Of a stretch of DNA of 64,000 bases, positions 25,578 to 33,575 are shown in pieces. A program made the translations under genes and the position numbers. Location of the stretch: the NCBI RefSeq assembly GCF_007197885.1, contig NZ_VKKG01000002.1, forward strand, positions 310,001 through 374,000, in the 5' to 3' direction. The DNA is from Tessaracoccus rhinocerotis (GTDB lineage Bacteria; Actinomycetota; Actinomycetes; Propionibacteriales; Propionibacteriaceae). The number at the start of each line of letters is the position of its first letter. The stretch's first letter is position 1. The notes below the pieces were generated by a model. That model did no database searches and had not been told where the DNA came from. It saw only the letters and a program-made list of their open reading frames with translations.

Positions 25578-26567
25578 TCAGAGCAGGTCGCGGCGCAGGT
25601 CGGCCGCCGGGCGGGGGGAGAGCAGGCCCGGGGCCACGTCGAACACGGTCTTCGCGCCGTGTTGGCCCGCGGCGCTCATCCGGTGGACGGCGCGGGCGTA
25701 GGCCACCAGCGCGCTGGCGGTGAACTCAGGGTTGCTCTCGAGGGCGAGCCGGTACTCAACCACCTGCGAGTTGCCCTCGCCGGTGGAGCCGCTGCGGATC
25801 ACGAAGCCACCGTGCGGCATGGCCGCGTGGTCCCGCTCGAGCTCCTCGGCAGTGATGAAGTTCACGGTCGTGTCGTAGTCGGCGAAGTAGTGCGGCATAC
25901 CGACGATCTCGGACCGCACGGCCTCGGCGTCGGCGCCATCTGCCAGTACGACGAAGCACTCGCGGGTGTGCTTCTCACGCGTGGACAGCTCCGGTCGGCC
26001 GCCCGCGCGCACCGCCTCGACGGCCGCGTCAGCGGGCAGGGTGTACTGGACCGCCCCCGCGACCCCCGGGACGCGACGCACGGCATCGGAGTGGCCCTGG
26101 CTGAGGCCTCGGCCCCAGAACGTGTAGGTCTCGCCGTCGGGCAGCAGCGCCTCGCCGAAGAGCCGGTTCACGGAGAACACGCCGGGGTCCCACCCGCAGG
26201 AGATCAGCGCGGTCCGGCCCGCGGCCCGTGCGGGGGCGTCCACGGCCGCGAAGTACTCGGGGATGGTGGCGTGCGTGTCGAAGCTGTCGACGGTGTTGAA
26301 CAGGGCTGCCATGGCCGGGCCCTGTTCGGGCAGGTCGGACTTGGACCCGCCGCACAGCACCAGCACGTCGATGTCCTCGGTCCGCTCCGGCAGGCTGTCC
26401 CAGGGGTGGACGGGAACCTGACCCGACAGCGTCGTCACCGTCTCCGGGGCCCGGCGGGTGAAGACCCCCACGAGCGTCATGTCCGGGGTCTTGGCGATCG
26501 CGGCCTCCACGCCGCGGCCGAGGTTGCCGTAGCCGCCGATGCCGATTCGGATTGGGTGCTGGGACAC
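25578..26567 (-). CDS. ddh: meso-Diaminopimelate D-dehydrogenase
   Basis: A 329-residue NADP-dependent enzyme with N-terminal Rossmann motif RIGIGGYGNLGRGVEAAI, then FTRRAP, CGGSKSDLPEQGP and SFDTHATIPEYF, all characteristic of DAP dehydrogenase. SCGWDPGVFSVNRLFGEALLP and the WGRGLSQGHSDAVRRVPGV segment (substrate loop) confirm it. It aminates tetrahydrodipicolinate directly to meso-DAP, bypassing the acylase route. GTG 26567 is preceded by GAAAGG and matches the family start; it lies 49 bp downstream of the rnpB 3' end. The same window contains dapE, so both lysine routes coexist. Confidence 0.92.
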   Translation of the reverse strand: MSQHPIRIGIGGYGNLGRGVEAAIAKTPDMTLVGVFTRRAPETVTTLSGQVPVHPWDSLPERTEDIDVLVLCGGSKSDLPEQGPAMAALFNTVDSFDTHATIPEYFAAVDAPARAAGRTALISCGWDPGVFSVNRLFGEALLPDGETYTFWGRGLSQGHSDAVRRVPGVAGAVQYTLPADAAVEAVRAGGRPELSTREKHTRECFVVLADGADAEAVRSEIVGMPHYFADYDTTVNFITAEELERDHAAMPHGGFVIRSGSTGEGNSQVVEYRLALESNPEFTASALVAYARAVHRMSAAGQHGAKTVFDVAPGLLSPRPAADLRRDLL

Positions 26568-26615
26568 GTGGGAGACCTTTCGTCGGGTGCGCGAACAGCC
26601 GATGATACTGGTGGG

Positions 26616-26980
26616 GGACGAGCCGGCCGGTAAGCCGGATTCTGTCGAAGGATGATCATCCATCTGGGCCAACCGTCACCGGTTGGCTCGGTGCGACCTA
26701 CCCGGACACCTCGCGCGAGCAGCGCTCGGACGGTGTCCGCAGCCAGCGAGCTGGCCTTCTTGGTCTTGCTCCGGGTGGGGTTTGCCTAGCCACGCAGGTC
26801 ACCCTGCGTGCTGGTGGTCTCTTACACCGCCGTTTCACCCTTGCCCGGCTCTCGCCGGGCGGTCTGTTCTCTGTGGCACTTTCCCGCGGGTCACCCCGGG
26901 TGGGCGTTACCCACCACCCCGCTCTGCGGAGTCCGGACTTTCCTCAGCGCATGCGCCGCGATCATCTGGCCGACTCGTCC
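26616..26980 (-). ncRNA. rnpB: RNase P RNA, bacterial class A
   Basis: On the minus strand the conserved core GAGGAAAGTCCGGACTCC occurs near the 5' end, followed by GGGTGAAACGGCGGTGTAAG and, near the 3' end, GACAGAATCCGGCTTACCGG. The two ends pair as a 13-bp P1 helix: GGACGAGTCGGCC (from 26980) with GGCCGGCTCGTCC (ending 26616), with a single G-U. Length is about 365 nt. It is the catalytic RNA that matures tRNA 5' ends. It lies between map and ddh, all on the same strand; boundaries are good to a few bases. Confidence 0.95.
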
Positions 26981-26996
26981 GCGACCATTCTAGCGC

Positions 26997-27845
26997 TCAC
27001 GGCAGGGTGAGGATGTCCGCCCCGGATTCGGTGACGACGAGGGAGTGCTCGAACTGGGCGCACCAGGAGCCGTCGACGGTGGTGACGGTCCAGTTGTCGT
27101 CCCACTGCTGGGTCTCGGCGGAGCCGAGGGTGAGCATGGGCTCGATCGTGAACGTCATGCCCGGTTCCATCACGGTGTTGAGGCGCGGCTCGTCGTGGTG
27201 CAGGATCACCAGCCCGGAGTGGAACGACGTGTGCACCCCGTGCCCGGTGTACTCCTTGACCACGCCGTAGTTGAAGCGCCTGGCGTAGGCCTCGATGACC
27301 CGGCCGATGACGGAGATCGGGCGACCGGGCTTGACCGCCCTGATGCCGCGCATCAACGCCTCCTGCGTCCGCTCGGACAGCAGTCTGGCCTCCTCGGAGA
27401 CGTCGCCGCAGAAGAACGTGCCGCAGTTGTCGCCGTGGACGCCGTTCTTGTACGCCGTGACGTCGATCTTGACCAGGTCGCCGTCCTCGAGCGGTCGGGC
27501 GTCGGGGATGCCGTGGCAGATCACCTCATTGACCGAGGTGCAGATGGACTTCGGGAACGCGCGGTAGCCGAGGGCCGAAGGGTAGGCGCCGTGGTCCAGC
27601 ATGTACTCGTGCGCCACGGCGTCGAGGTGGTCGGTGGTGACTCCCGGGGCGATCGCCTTGGCCGCCTCCTGCATCGCGTTGTGGGCGATCCGGCCCGACT
27701 CACGCATCGCCTCGATGACCTCGGGGGTCTGCACGTGCGAACCCTTGTAGGGCTTCGGTGCGGGTCGGTCGACGTACTCCGGACGCGTGATGGACCTCGG
27801 GACGTCGCGACGGGGGCTGATACGGTGCGGGGTAATACGGCTCAC
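26997..27845 (-). CDS. map: Methionine aminopeptidase, type I with N-terminal extension (MapB-like)
   Basis: A 282-residue peptidase with all five metal ligands: Asp in [11 protein letters not shown] and VHGDNCGTF, His in [11 protein letters not shown], Glu in TIEPMLT and Glu in FEHSLVV. The first 40 residues ([24 protein letters not shown]) are the proline-rich extension of actinobacterial type Ic enzymes such as M. tuberculosis MapB (Rv2861c). It removes initiator methionine. The GTG start lies 6 nt after TAGACT (minus strand, 27857-27852), so the mRNA is probably leaderless. rnpB lies immediately downstream. Confidence 0.93.
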   Translation of the reverse strand: MSRITPHRISPRRDVPRSITRPEYVDRPAPKPYKGSHVQTPEVIEAMRESGRIAHNAMQEAAKAIAPGVTTDHLDAVAHEYMLDHGAYPSALGYRAFPKSICTSVNEVICHGIPDARPLEDGDLVKIDVTAYKNGVHGDNCGTFFCGDVSEEARLLSERTQEALMRGIRAVKPGRPISVIGRVIEAYARRFNYGVVKEYTGHGVHTSFHSGLVILHHDEPRLNTVMEPGMTFTIEPMLTLGSAETQQWDDNWTVTTVDGSWCAQFEHSLVVTESGADILTLP

Positions 27846-27871
27846 GGGGCCAGTCTAGGCGAGCGGAACTC

Positions 27872-28765
27872 TCAGGCGCGGTCGACGAGCGCGCCCAGCG
27901 GTGAGTCCGCCGGGACCTCCGGGAGCCGGGCGGCCCCGTCGAGGCCCGTGCCGGCGGCCTCCACCACCTCGACGCCCGGCACCTGCGCGGCCAGTTCCTC
28001 CCGGAAGGTCGACTCCACGAGCCGGTTGCGGAAGACGTTGCCCAGCCGGCCCACCCGGGGCTCGGCCCCGACGCTGCGCAGGCCCGAGGCGACGCTGTCG
28101 GCCAGGTGGCGGCCCGCCCGCAGCGAGATGTCGCGGCAGACCGTGTCGGTGGCGGAGAGCTCGGAGACCACACGCGCCCACGCGGCCACCCGCTTCACGC
28201 GGCCGGTGTCCGCCTGGATCTCGAGGTAGAGGCGGGCCAGGTCGCCGAACTCGCGCTCGGCCACGGCCGTGAGCTCGGTCCGGGGGCCGCGGCCGTCGAA
28301 GGCGGCCAGCACGGCGCTGAGCGCCTCGCGCCCGATCCAGAACCCGGAACCGAGGTCGCCCAGGAGGTGGCCCCAGCCGTCGACTCGCAGGACGCGTTCC
28401 GGGCCGACGGCGAGGGTCACGGCGCCGGTCCCCGAGGCGATGACGGCGCCCTGGGAGACCCCGAGCGCGCCCAGGTAGCTCGTGGCGGAGTCATGGGCGA
28501 GCAGGACGCTGCCGGCCGTGCCGCCCAGCAGGTCCGCGAGGGCCGCGGCGGAGTCGCCCGGGCCGAGGCCGGAGACTCCCGCGGCCACGACGTCCACGCG
28601 CCGGCCCTGCAGCGCGGACCCGACCAGTTCGGCGAGCTGCTCCAGCAGCGGACGGTGGCTGAGGATGCCGCTGGACTCCGGGCCGGGGCGGGTGTGCCCA
28701 CCCTCGGTGAGCAGGGTTCGGATGCCCGACTGGCCGCCGTCGAGCGAGAGCTGTGTGAGGGTCAT
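27872..28765 (-). CDS. BadF/BadG/BcrA/BcrD-type ATPase, probable N-acetylglucosamine kinase
   Basis: A 297-residue actin-fold kinase. LDGGQSGIRTLLTEGG at the N-terminus is the phosphate-1 loop, IASGTGAVTLAVGPE near 112-126 the second phosphate loop, and GWGHLLGDLGSGFWIGREAL near 135-154 the signature found in GlcNAc kinases of the BadF/BadG family. LDGAARLPEVP near the end is also typical. It overlaps the stop of the DUF2510 protein upstream (ATGA), so it belongs to that four-gene operon. Phosphorylation of GlcNAc or another amino sugar from wall recycling is likely but not proven. Confidence 0.78.
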   Translation of the reverse strand: MTLTQLSLDGGQSGIRTLLTEGGHTRPGPESSGILSHRPLLEQLAELVGSALQGRRVDVVAAGVSGLGPGDSAAALADLLGGTAGSVLLAHDSATSYLGALGVSQGAVIASGTGAVTLAVGPERVLRVDGWGHLLGDLGSGFWIGREALSAVLAAFDGRGPRTELTAVAEREFGDLARLYLEIQADTGRVKRVAAWARVVSELSATDTVCRDISLRAGRHLADSVASGLRSVGAEPRVGRLGNVFRNRLVESTFREELAAQVPGVEVVEAAGTGLDGAARLPEVPADSPLGALVDRA

Positions 28766-29787
28766 GAGAACACCAGGTCCGCGAAGGCTTCCTGCACCAG
28801 GTCGTAGTCCTCCTCGGAGCTGTCCGGCACCACCGCGATGCCGACGTGCAGTTCTCCGTCGCGCTCGGCGGTGACCACGGTCACCCAGTCGCGGCCGACC
28901 CCCTCGACCCCGGTGACGTCGACGTCGACGTCCAGCCAGGTGACCGCGTTCTCTGCCTGCGAGTCGAACGCGAAGACCGTTGCCCCGGCGAGGTGGTCGC
29001 CGTAGAACTCCGAGCTGAGCATGCACTGGGCGAGCCGGACGGCGGCCTGTTCGTGGCCCTCGAACCCGTCAGCCGCGTCGAGGGTCCCGACTGTGACGCT
29101 GGCCATCCAGTCGTTGCCGTAGTCCTTGTACTGCGAGTTGGAACCCCACACCCAGGGGTACTGGATGGGCTGGGCCGTGAAGCCGGGCACGGCGGGGAAG
29201 CTGAGGCCGAGGCTGGACTCGATGCGCCCCTCGGCGTTCTCCTCGCCGCGGGCGTCGTCGGCGGTGCCCTCGCACTCGAGCGGCGTGAGGGTGTCGCCCT
29301 CGGCCACGGTGGTCACGGCCTCGTCGGTGGGCTCGGGCTCCGGTGTGGTCGGGTCGGGCTTCGGGTCGGTCGTCTCCGGCGCGGGCGTCGTCGGGTCCGG
29401 CTCGGCCGTGGTGGCGGCCGGCTCCGGGGTCGTGTCCTGCTGCGTGGTCGCGGTGACCGAGGGGGCGGTCCCGGGCGTGGTCTGCGGGGCCGCGTCACGG
29501 AAGAACAGGAGCCAGGTGCCCAGGCCGATGATCAGGGCCACCGACACCGCCAGGGTGATCCAGAGGGCGAGGGTGCTGCCGCCCCGCGGGGCCTGTGGCG
29601 GCTGGCCGGGCTGCTGCTGGTGCTGGGGCCCGTGGCTGCCCGGCTGCGGCGGGTACTGCTGCGGCGGGTTGCCCGGGTACTGCGGGTACTGGCTGGGTTG
29701 CTGGACCTGGTCGGTCCAGCGGACGCCGTCCCAGTACCGACGGCCGCCACCGCCTCGAGGATCTGGGTACCAGCCGGGTGCAGACAT
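28762..29787 (-). CDS. DUF2510 membrane protein, paralogue 1
   Basis: A 341-residue protein. It opens with the DUF2510 module, APGWYPDPRGGGGRRYWDGVRWTDQ, then a Gln/Pro-rich linker to about residue 68, one membrane helix at about 72-93 (LALWITLAVSVALIIGLGTWLLFF), a long Thr/Pro/Glu-rich stalk (about 98-160) and an outer domain of about 175 residues with two cysteines (LECEG; AQCMLSSEF). It resembles the two upstream neighbours in layout and in the Cys pair, though the outer domains are strongly diverged. It is the third in the tandem set and overlaps the kinase gene. Function unknown; the DUF2510 module is cytoplasmic by the positive-inside pattern. Confidence 0.75.
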   Translation of the reverse strand: MSAPGWYPDPRGGGGRRYWDGVRWTDQVQQPSQYPQYPGNPPQQYPPQPGSHGPQHQQQPGQPPQAPRGGSTLALWITLAVSVALIIGLGTWLLFFRDAAPQTTPGTAPSVTATTQQDTTPEPAATTAEPDPTTPAPETTDPKPDPTTPEPEPTDEAVTTVAEGDTLTPLECEGTADDARGEENAEGRIESSLGLSFPAVPGFTAQPIQYPWVWGSNSQYKDYGNDWMASVTVGTLDAADGFEGHEQAAVRLAQCMLSSEFYGDHLAGATVFAFDSQAENAVTWLDVDVDVTGVEGVGRDWVTVVTAERDGELHVGIAVVPDSSEEDYDLVQEAFADLVFS

Positions 29788-29831
29788 GGGACAGATTCTA
29801 GCGATCGGGGCAGTGTGCGGGGGATCGGCGA

Positions 29832-30689
29832 TCAGTCCACCCGCAGGGTGTCGGTGGCCTCGGCCACCTCCTGCAGGTTCTCCTCGTGGTCGATCGTGGC
29901 GCAGGAGATGAAGATCGAGAACGTCTCCGCATCACCGAGGTCGAGCACGATGATGTCCACGACGTCGCCCTCGATACCCTGCCCGAAGTTCGCGACGCGC
30001 ACGTTGGCGGTGATCCGCCAGCCGCGCTTGCCCTGGAGTTCGAACTGCTCGTTGAGGAGGTCCTCCCGCCCGGAGAAGTCGTTGAACAGGGAGGAGGACG
30101 ACATACAGGCCATGATCGACTCCGCAGCCTGCCGCGGCGAGGTGAAGCCCTCCTCCTTCCTCACCGTCCCGACGCTGAGGTTCGACTGCCAGCCATCGAC
30201 GATGATGCGGGTCTGCGAGTTGTGGTCGTAGATCCAGGGCATGTAGACGGGGTCGGCGCGCCAGTCGTCACGGGCCTCGAAGGACAGCCCGCCGCCGTGC
30301 ATGCGTCCGTCGGGTGCGATCTCGGAGCGGTCGTCGTCGCTGTTGTCCGGGCACTCCACCAGGTCACCGGGGCCGAGGTCGTCGGGGTTCGTGGGCGTCT
30401 CCGTCGGCTCCAGCTCGTTCCACTGGCTGCCCGAGGGCCGGGCGGAGTTGGTGTCCTCCGGGGTCTGCGGGAACAGCGCGGCCGGGCGCCACAGCAGCGC
30501 CACGAGCACCGCGCCGGCCACCACCAGCGCCACCACGAACCAGATCCAGGACCTGCGCCCGCCCGGGCCTCCGTCGGGAACCTGGCTCCCGGCGCTGCCG
30601 CCCGAGGTCTGGTTGGTCCACGAGTTGCCGTCCCAGTAGCGAAAACCTCCGCTGTTGGCGGGATCCGGGTACCAGCCGGGTGCTGACAT
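29832..30689 (-). CDS. DUF2510 membrane protein, paralogue 2
   Basis: A 285-residue protein with the DUF2510 start APGWYPDPANSGGFRYWDGNSW, a short Gly/Ser linker, a membrane helix at about 47-68 (SWIWFVVALVVAGAVLVALLW) and an outer domain from about 75. It shares with paralogue 3 the juxtamembrane stretch EDTNSARPSGSQWNELEPTETPT and with both paralogues a Cys early in the outer domain (VECPDN) and another in MACMSSSSLF. The outer domain continues through VGTVRKEEGFTSPRQAAES, comparable to VGTLDAADGFEGHEQAAVR in paralogue 1. It starts 7 bp after paralogue 3 ends. Function unknown. Confidence 0.75.
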   Translation of the reverse strand: MSAPGWYPDPANSGGFRYWDGNSWTNQTSGGSAGSQVPDGGPGGRRSWIWFVVALVVAGAVLVALLWRPAALFPQTPEDTNSARPSGSQWNELEPTETPTNPDDLGPGDLVECPDNSDDDRSEIAPDGRMHGGGLSFEARDDWRADPVYMPWIYDHNSQTRIIVDGWQSNLSVGTVRKEEGFTSPRQAAESIMACMSSSSLFNDFSGREDLLNEQFELQGKRGWRITANVRVANFGQGIEGDVVDIIVLDLGDAETFSIFISCATIDHEENLQEVAEATDTLRVD

Positions 30690-30696
30690 CGGCTGC

Positions 30697-31536
30697 TCAC
30701 CTCCTGCTGAGTGATTCGAGGGCCGCGGCCACCTGGTCCTTGCGGTGCTGGTCCTCGATCGGCGCCTGGGTGTGGAAGAGGGTGAGGCTGTCCTCGTCCC
30801 CGGCGTCGAGCACCACCACCACGATCTCGTCTCCCGTGACGGGCTGGTCCGGGACGTTCCAGAAGTTCTGGCGGATGATCCAGCCGCTGACGCCGTCGGA
30901 AGTGGTGAACGCCTCGTCGGCCAGCGGTTCGCGGTGGTCGAGGGTGCGGTAGTAGTACGAGGTCGACATGCAGTCCGACAGTTGGTGGGCGGCGGTGCGT
31001 GGGTCAGCGCTGAAGTCCTCCTTCGACACCTGCCCGATGGCCGTGATCGCGACCCATCCCTGAGCCACCTCCTCCACCTGGCCGGAGCGCTCGGAGGCGA
31101 AGTCGATGGTCCAGCCGCCGCCGTCGTCCCAGCCGGGTACCCCCATGAACCCCATCCCACCCGAGACGTACCAGTCGCCCTGTGGGCCCAGGTCGTAGCC
31201 GTCCACGTAGGGGCAGGCGACGGGGCGGCCCTGGCCGTCGGTGGGCTGCGGTGAGGTCGGGGTCTCGGTGGGCTCCATCTCGTTCCACTGGCTGCCGGTG
31301 GGCTTGGCGGAGTTCGTGTCCTCCTGGGCTGCGAACGGGTTGCTGCTCCAGGGGCGGAAGATCAGGAGGGCGACCACCACCCCCACGGCGACCAGCGCGA
31401 CGAGCACGGCGTAGAGGGGCTTGTTGCTCCGGCCCGTGCCGGTTGCGGAGCCGACGACGGGCGCCCAGGACCTGCCGTCCCAGTAGCGGGGTTGGCCAGA
31501 GCCGCTGGGATCTGGGTACCAACCGGGCTGACTCAT
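30697..31536 (-). CDS. DUF2510 membrane protein, paralogue 3 (first of the operon)
   Basis: A 279-residue protein: DUF2510 module QPGWYPDPSGSGQPRYWDGRSW, one membrane helix at about 41-62 (LYAVLVALVAVGVVVALLIF), then EDTNSAKPTGSQWNEMEPTETPT almost identical to paralogue 2, and an outer domain with CPYVDGYDLG and SDCMSTSYYY holding the conserved Cys pair. It is the first gene of a minus-strand operon (paralogues 3, 2, 1 and the BadF-type kinase), divergent from glnA2 with a 145-bp gap. No Shine-Dalgarno is evident before ATG 31536. Function is unknown. Confidence 0.75.
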   Translation of the reverse strand: MSQPGWYPDPSGSGQPRYWDGRSWAPVVGSATGTGRSNKPLYAVLVALVAVGVVVALLIFRPWSSNPFAAQEDTNSAKPTGSQWNEMEPTETPTSPQPTDGQGRPVACPYVDGYDLGPQGDWYVSGGMGFMGVPGWDDGGGWTIDFASERSGQVEEVAQGWVAITAIGQVSKEDFSADPRTAAHQLSDCMSTSYYYRTLDHREPLADEAFTTSDGVSGWIIRQNFWNVPDQPVTGDEIVVVVLDAGDEDSLTLFHTQAPIEDQHRKDQVAAALESLSRR

Positions 31537-31643
31537 GTGCCCATTATTGCCAATGCCGCAGGTCAGGTCGTCGACCGATCGGCGGATGCAGCGTTTCGGC
31601 GGGCTCCCCTCCACCGAATCGGGGCGCCCACGAACGGCGAACC

Positions 31644-31659
31644 GAAACACGCTCGTCAC
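31644..31659 (+). promoter_or_regulatory. GlnR-like half site upstream of glnA2
   Basis: GAAAC (31644-31648), six bases and GTCAC (31655-31659) have the 5-6-5 spacing and core bases of actinobacterial GlnR boxes. It lies 11 bp upstream of the CACAAT -10-like box (31670-31675) that sits 6 nt before the glnA2 ATG. Only one pair of half sites is convincing, so this is tentative. Confidence 0.3.
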
Positions 31660-31681
31660 ATTCACAAGGCACAATTGACGC

Positions 31682-33007
31682 ATGGATAGGCAAACGGAGT
31701 ACGTCCTGCGCTCGATGGAGGAGCGTGACATCCGATTCGTGAGGCTCTGGTTCACCGACGTCCTCGGCTCACTGAAGTCGGTGGCGATCGCGCCTGCGGA
31801 GGTCGAGGGCGCCATCTCCGAAGGCGTCGGGTTCGACGGTTCGGCGGTTGAGGGCTTCGCACGGGTCTTCGAGTCGGACATGGTGGCCCATCCGGACCCG
31901 TCCACGTTCCAGGTGCTGCCGTGGCGCCAGATGGAGCGCGGCACCGCCCGCATGTTCTGCGACATCAGCCTGCCCGACGGCTCCCCGAGCTTCGCGGACC
32001 CCAGGTACGTCCTCAAGCGCGCGCTCAACAGGGCCGCGGAGGCCGGGTTCACGTTCTACATCCACCCCGAGGTGGAGTTCTTCCTGCTGCGCGAGCTCAA
32101 CCCGCCGGTCCCCCTCGACGAGGGCGGCTACTTCGACCACACCACGCTCGGCGACGGCACCGACTTCCGCCGCGACGCCATCACCATGCTCGAGCAGATG
32201 GGCATCTCGGTGGAGTTCAGCCACCACGAGGCCGCCCCCGGGCAGCACGAGATCGACCTGCGCTACGCCGACGCCCTCACCATGGCGGACAACATCATGA
32301 CCTTCCGGGTGGTGATCCGCGAGGTCGCCGTGAACCAAGGTATCCACGCCACCTTCATGCCCAAGCCCTTCTCCGACTTCGCCGGGTCCGGGATGCACAC
32401 CCACATGTCGCTGTTCGAGGGGGACACCAACGCCTTCTACGACGGCGCCGACGAGTACCGGCTGTCCAAGACCGCGCGTCACTTCATCGCCGGCCTGCTG
32501 AAGCACGCCCCGGAGATCACCGCCGTCACCAACCAGTGGGTCAACTCCTACAAGCGGCTCAGCGGCGGCAGCGAGGCCCCCACCTACGCCTGCTGGGGAC
32601 GCGCGAACCGCTCGGCGCTGATCCGCGTGCCGCAGTTCTCGCCGGGCAAGTCGTCCTCCGCGCGGATCGAGTACCGCGCCCCGGACTCGGCCGTCAACCC
32701 CTACCTCGCCTACGCGTTGATGCTGAACGCGGGCCTGGCCGGGATCGAGGGCGAGTACGAGCTCCAGGAGGAGACCGAGGACGAGGTGTGGCGCCTGTCC
32801 GACCGCGAGCGCAGGTCGCTGGGGATCCAGTCCCTGCCGCGCAACCTCGACGAGGCGCTGCGGATCATGGAGAACAGCGAGCTCGCTGCCGAGACGCTGG
32901 GCGAACACGTCTTCGAGTACTTCATGCGCAACAAGCGCGAGGAGTTCGAGGTCTACCGGGCCCAGGTGACGCCCTGGGAACTGGAGCGCCACATCCGCGT
33001 CCTCTGA
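31682..33007 (+). CDS. glnA2: Glutamine synthetase type I-alpha (GlnA2-like)
   Basis: A 441-residue glutamine synthetase, 32 residues shorter than GlnA1 at 41474-42895. It starts RQTEYVLRSMEERDIRFVRLWFTD and carries the GS signatures VGFDGSAVEGFARVFESD, HPEVEFFLL (metal Glu), FMPKPFSDFAGSGMHTHMS, NRSALIRVP and ARIEYRAPDSAVNPYLAYA. The Tyr loop of adenylylatable enzymes, DLYELPPEE in GlnA1, is absent; the region reads LSDRERRSLGIQSLPRNLDEA. It is therefore probably not modified by GlnE. M. tuberculosis has glnA2 beside glnE too. CACAAT lies 6 nt before the ATG, fitting a leaderless start. Confidence 0.9.
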   Translation: MDRQTEYVLRSMEERDIRFVRLWFTDVLGSLKSVAIAPAEVEGAISEGVGFDGSAVEGFARVFESDMVAHPDPSTFQVLPWRQMERGTARMFCDISLPDGSPSFADPRYVLKRALNRAAEAGFTFYIHPEVEFFLLRELNPPVPLDEGGYFDHTTLGDGTDFRRDAITMLEQMGISVEFSHHEAAPGQHEIDLRYADALTMADNIMTFRVVIREVAVNQGIHATFMPKPFSDFAGSGMHTHMSLFEGDTNAFYDGADEYRLSKTARHFIAGLLKHAPEITAVTNQWVNSYKRLSGGSEAPTYACWGRANRSALIRVPQFSPGKSSSARIEYRAPDSAVNPYLAYALMLNAGLAGIEGEYELQEETEDEVWRLSDRERRSLGIQSLPRNLDEALRIMENSELAAETLGEHVFEYFMRNKREEFEVYRAQVTPWELERHIRVL

Positions 33008-33024
33008 GGGACGCGGCGGGTGCT

Positions 33025-33498
33025 TCAGAGGGGGAACGCCCTGGCGGCGTCGGCCGCGTGCGCCCCAGAGGCCGTGAGCTGTGGCCGGGCCGTCTCCCAG
33101 TCGATCCAGCCCGTGGCCAGCCCGAGGAACACCTCCGGCGAGATCTCCACCACGTTCGGTGGGGTCCCGCGCGTGTGGCGGGAGCCCGTCTCGAAGCCGA
33201 TCTGCACCGCCGCGTACGGCGGCACCCGTACCTCGATCGTCGCGCCCGGGTGCAACTTGCCGAGGCGGCTGCACGCGGCCCTGGCCGTAGCGGCCGTCAA
33301 CGCGTCGCCGAGCTCCAGGTGATGCTCCTGCGCGGACGAGGCCAGGTCCAGGAGGGTCTGCGTCAGGTCCGGGCGCTTGCGGTTCAGCTCGGCGTCGAGG
33401 CTGAGTTGGTGGCCGGCGGCGCGCGGGCAGTCGACGGCGAACAGGCAGGCGATGAGGTCCCGCGCGGCGCTGACGACGGGTGCGGTCGGCTTGAACAC
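33025..33498 (-). CDS. Sterol-carrier-like protein (bacterial SCP orthologue type)
   Basis: A 157-residue soluble protein with segments RVPPYAAVQIGF, HTRGTPPNVVEISPEVFLGLATGWIDW and ASGAHAADAARAFPL, which I recognise as the actinobacterial SCP_3-type pattern. A lipid-carrier fold is inferred from that family; no ligand is known to me. GTG 33498 lies 6 nt after TAGCCT on the minus strand, fitting a leaderless mRNA. It converges on glnA2 (17 bp) and is divergent from glnE (77 bp). Confidence 0.7.
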   Translation of the reverse strand: MFKPTAPVVSAARDLIACLFAVDCPRAAGHQLSLDAELNRKRPDLTQTLLDLASSAQEHHLELGDALTAATARAACSRLGKLHPGATIEVRVPPYAAVQIGFETGSRHTRGTPPNVVEISPEVFLGLATGWIDWETARPQLTASGAHAADAARAFPL

Positions 33499-33575
33499 AC
33501 CCTCAGGCTAGTCGAGCCGGTTCCGCGACCTGGCAACACCCCCTGCGAGGCGCCCATGCTGGATAGTCTGGCCGG

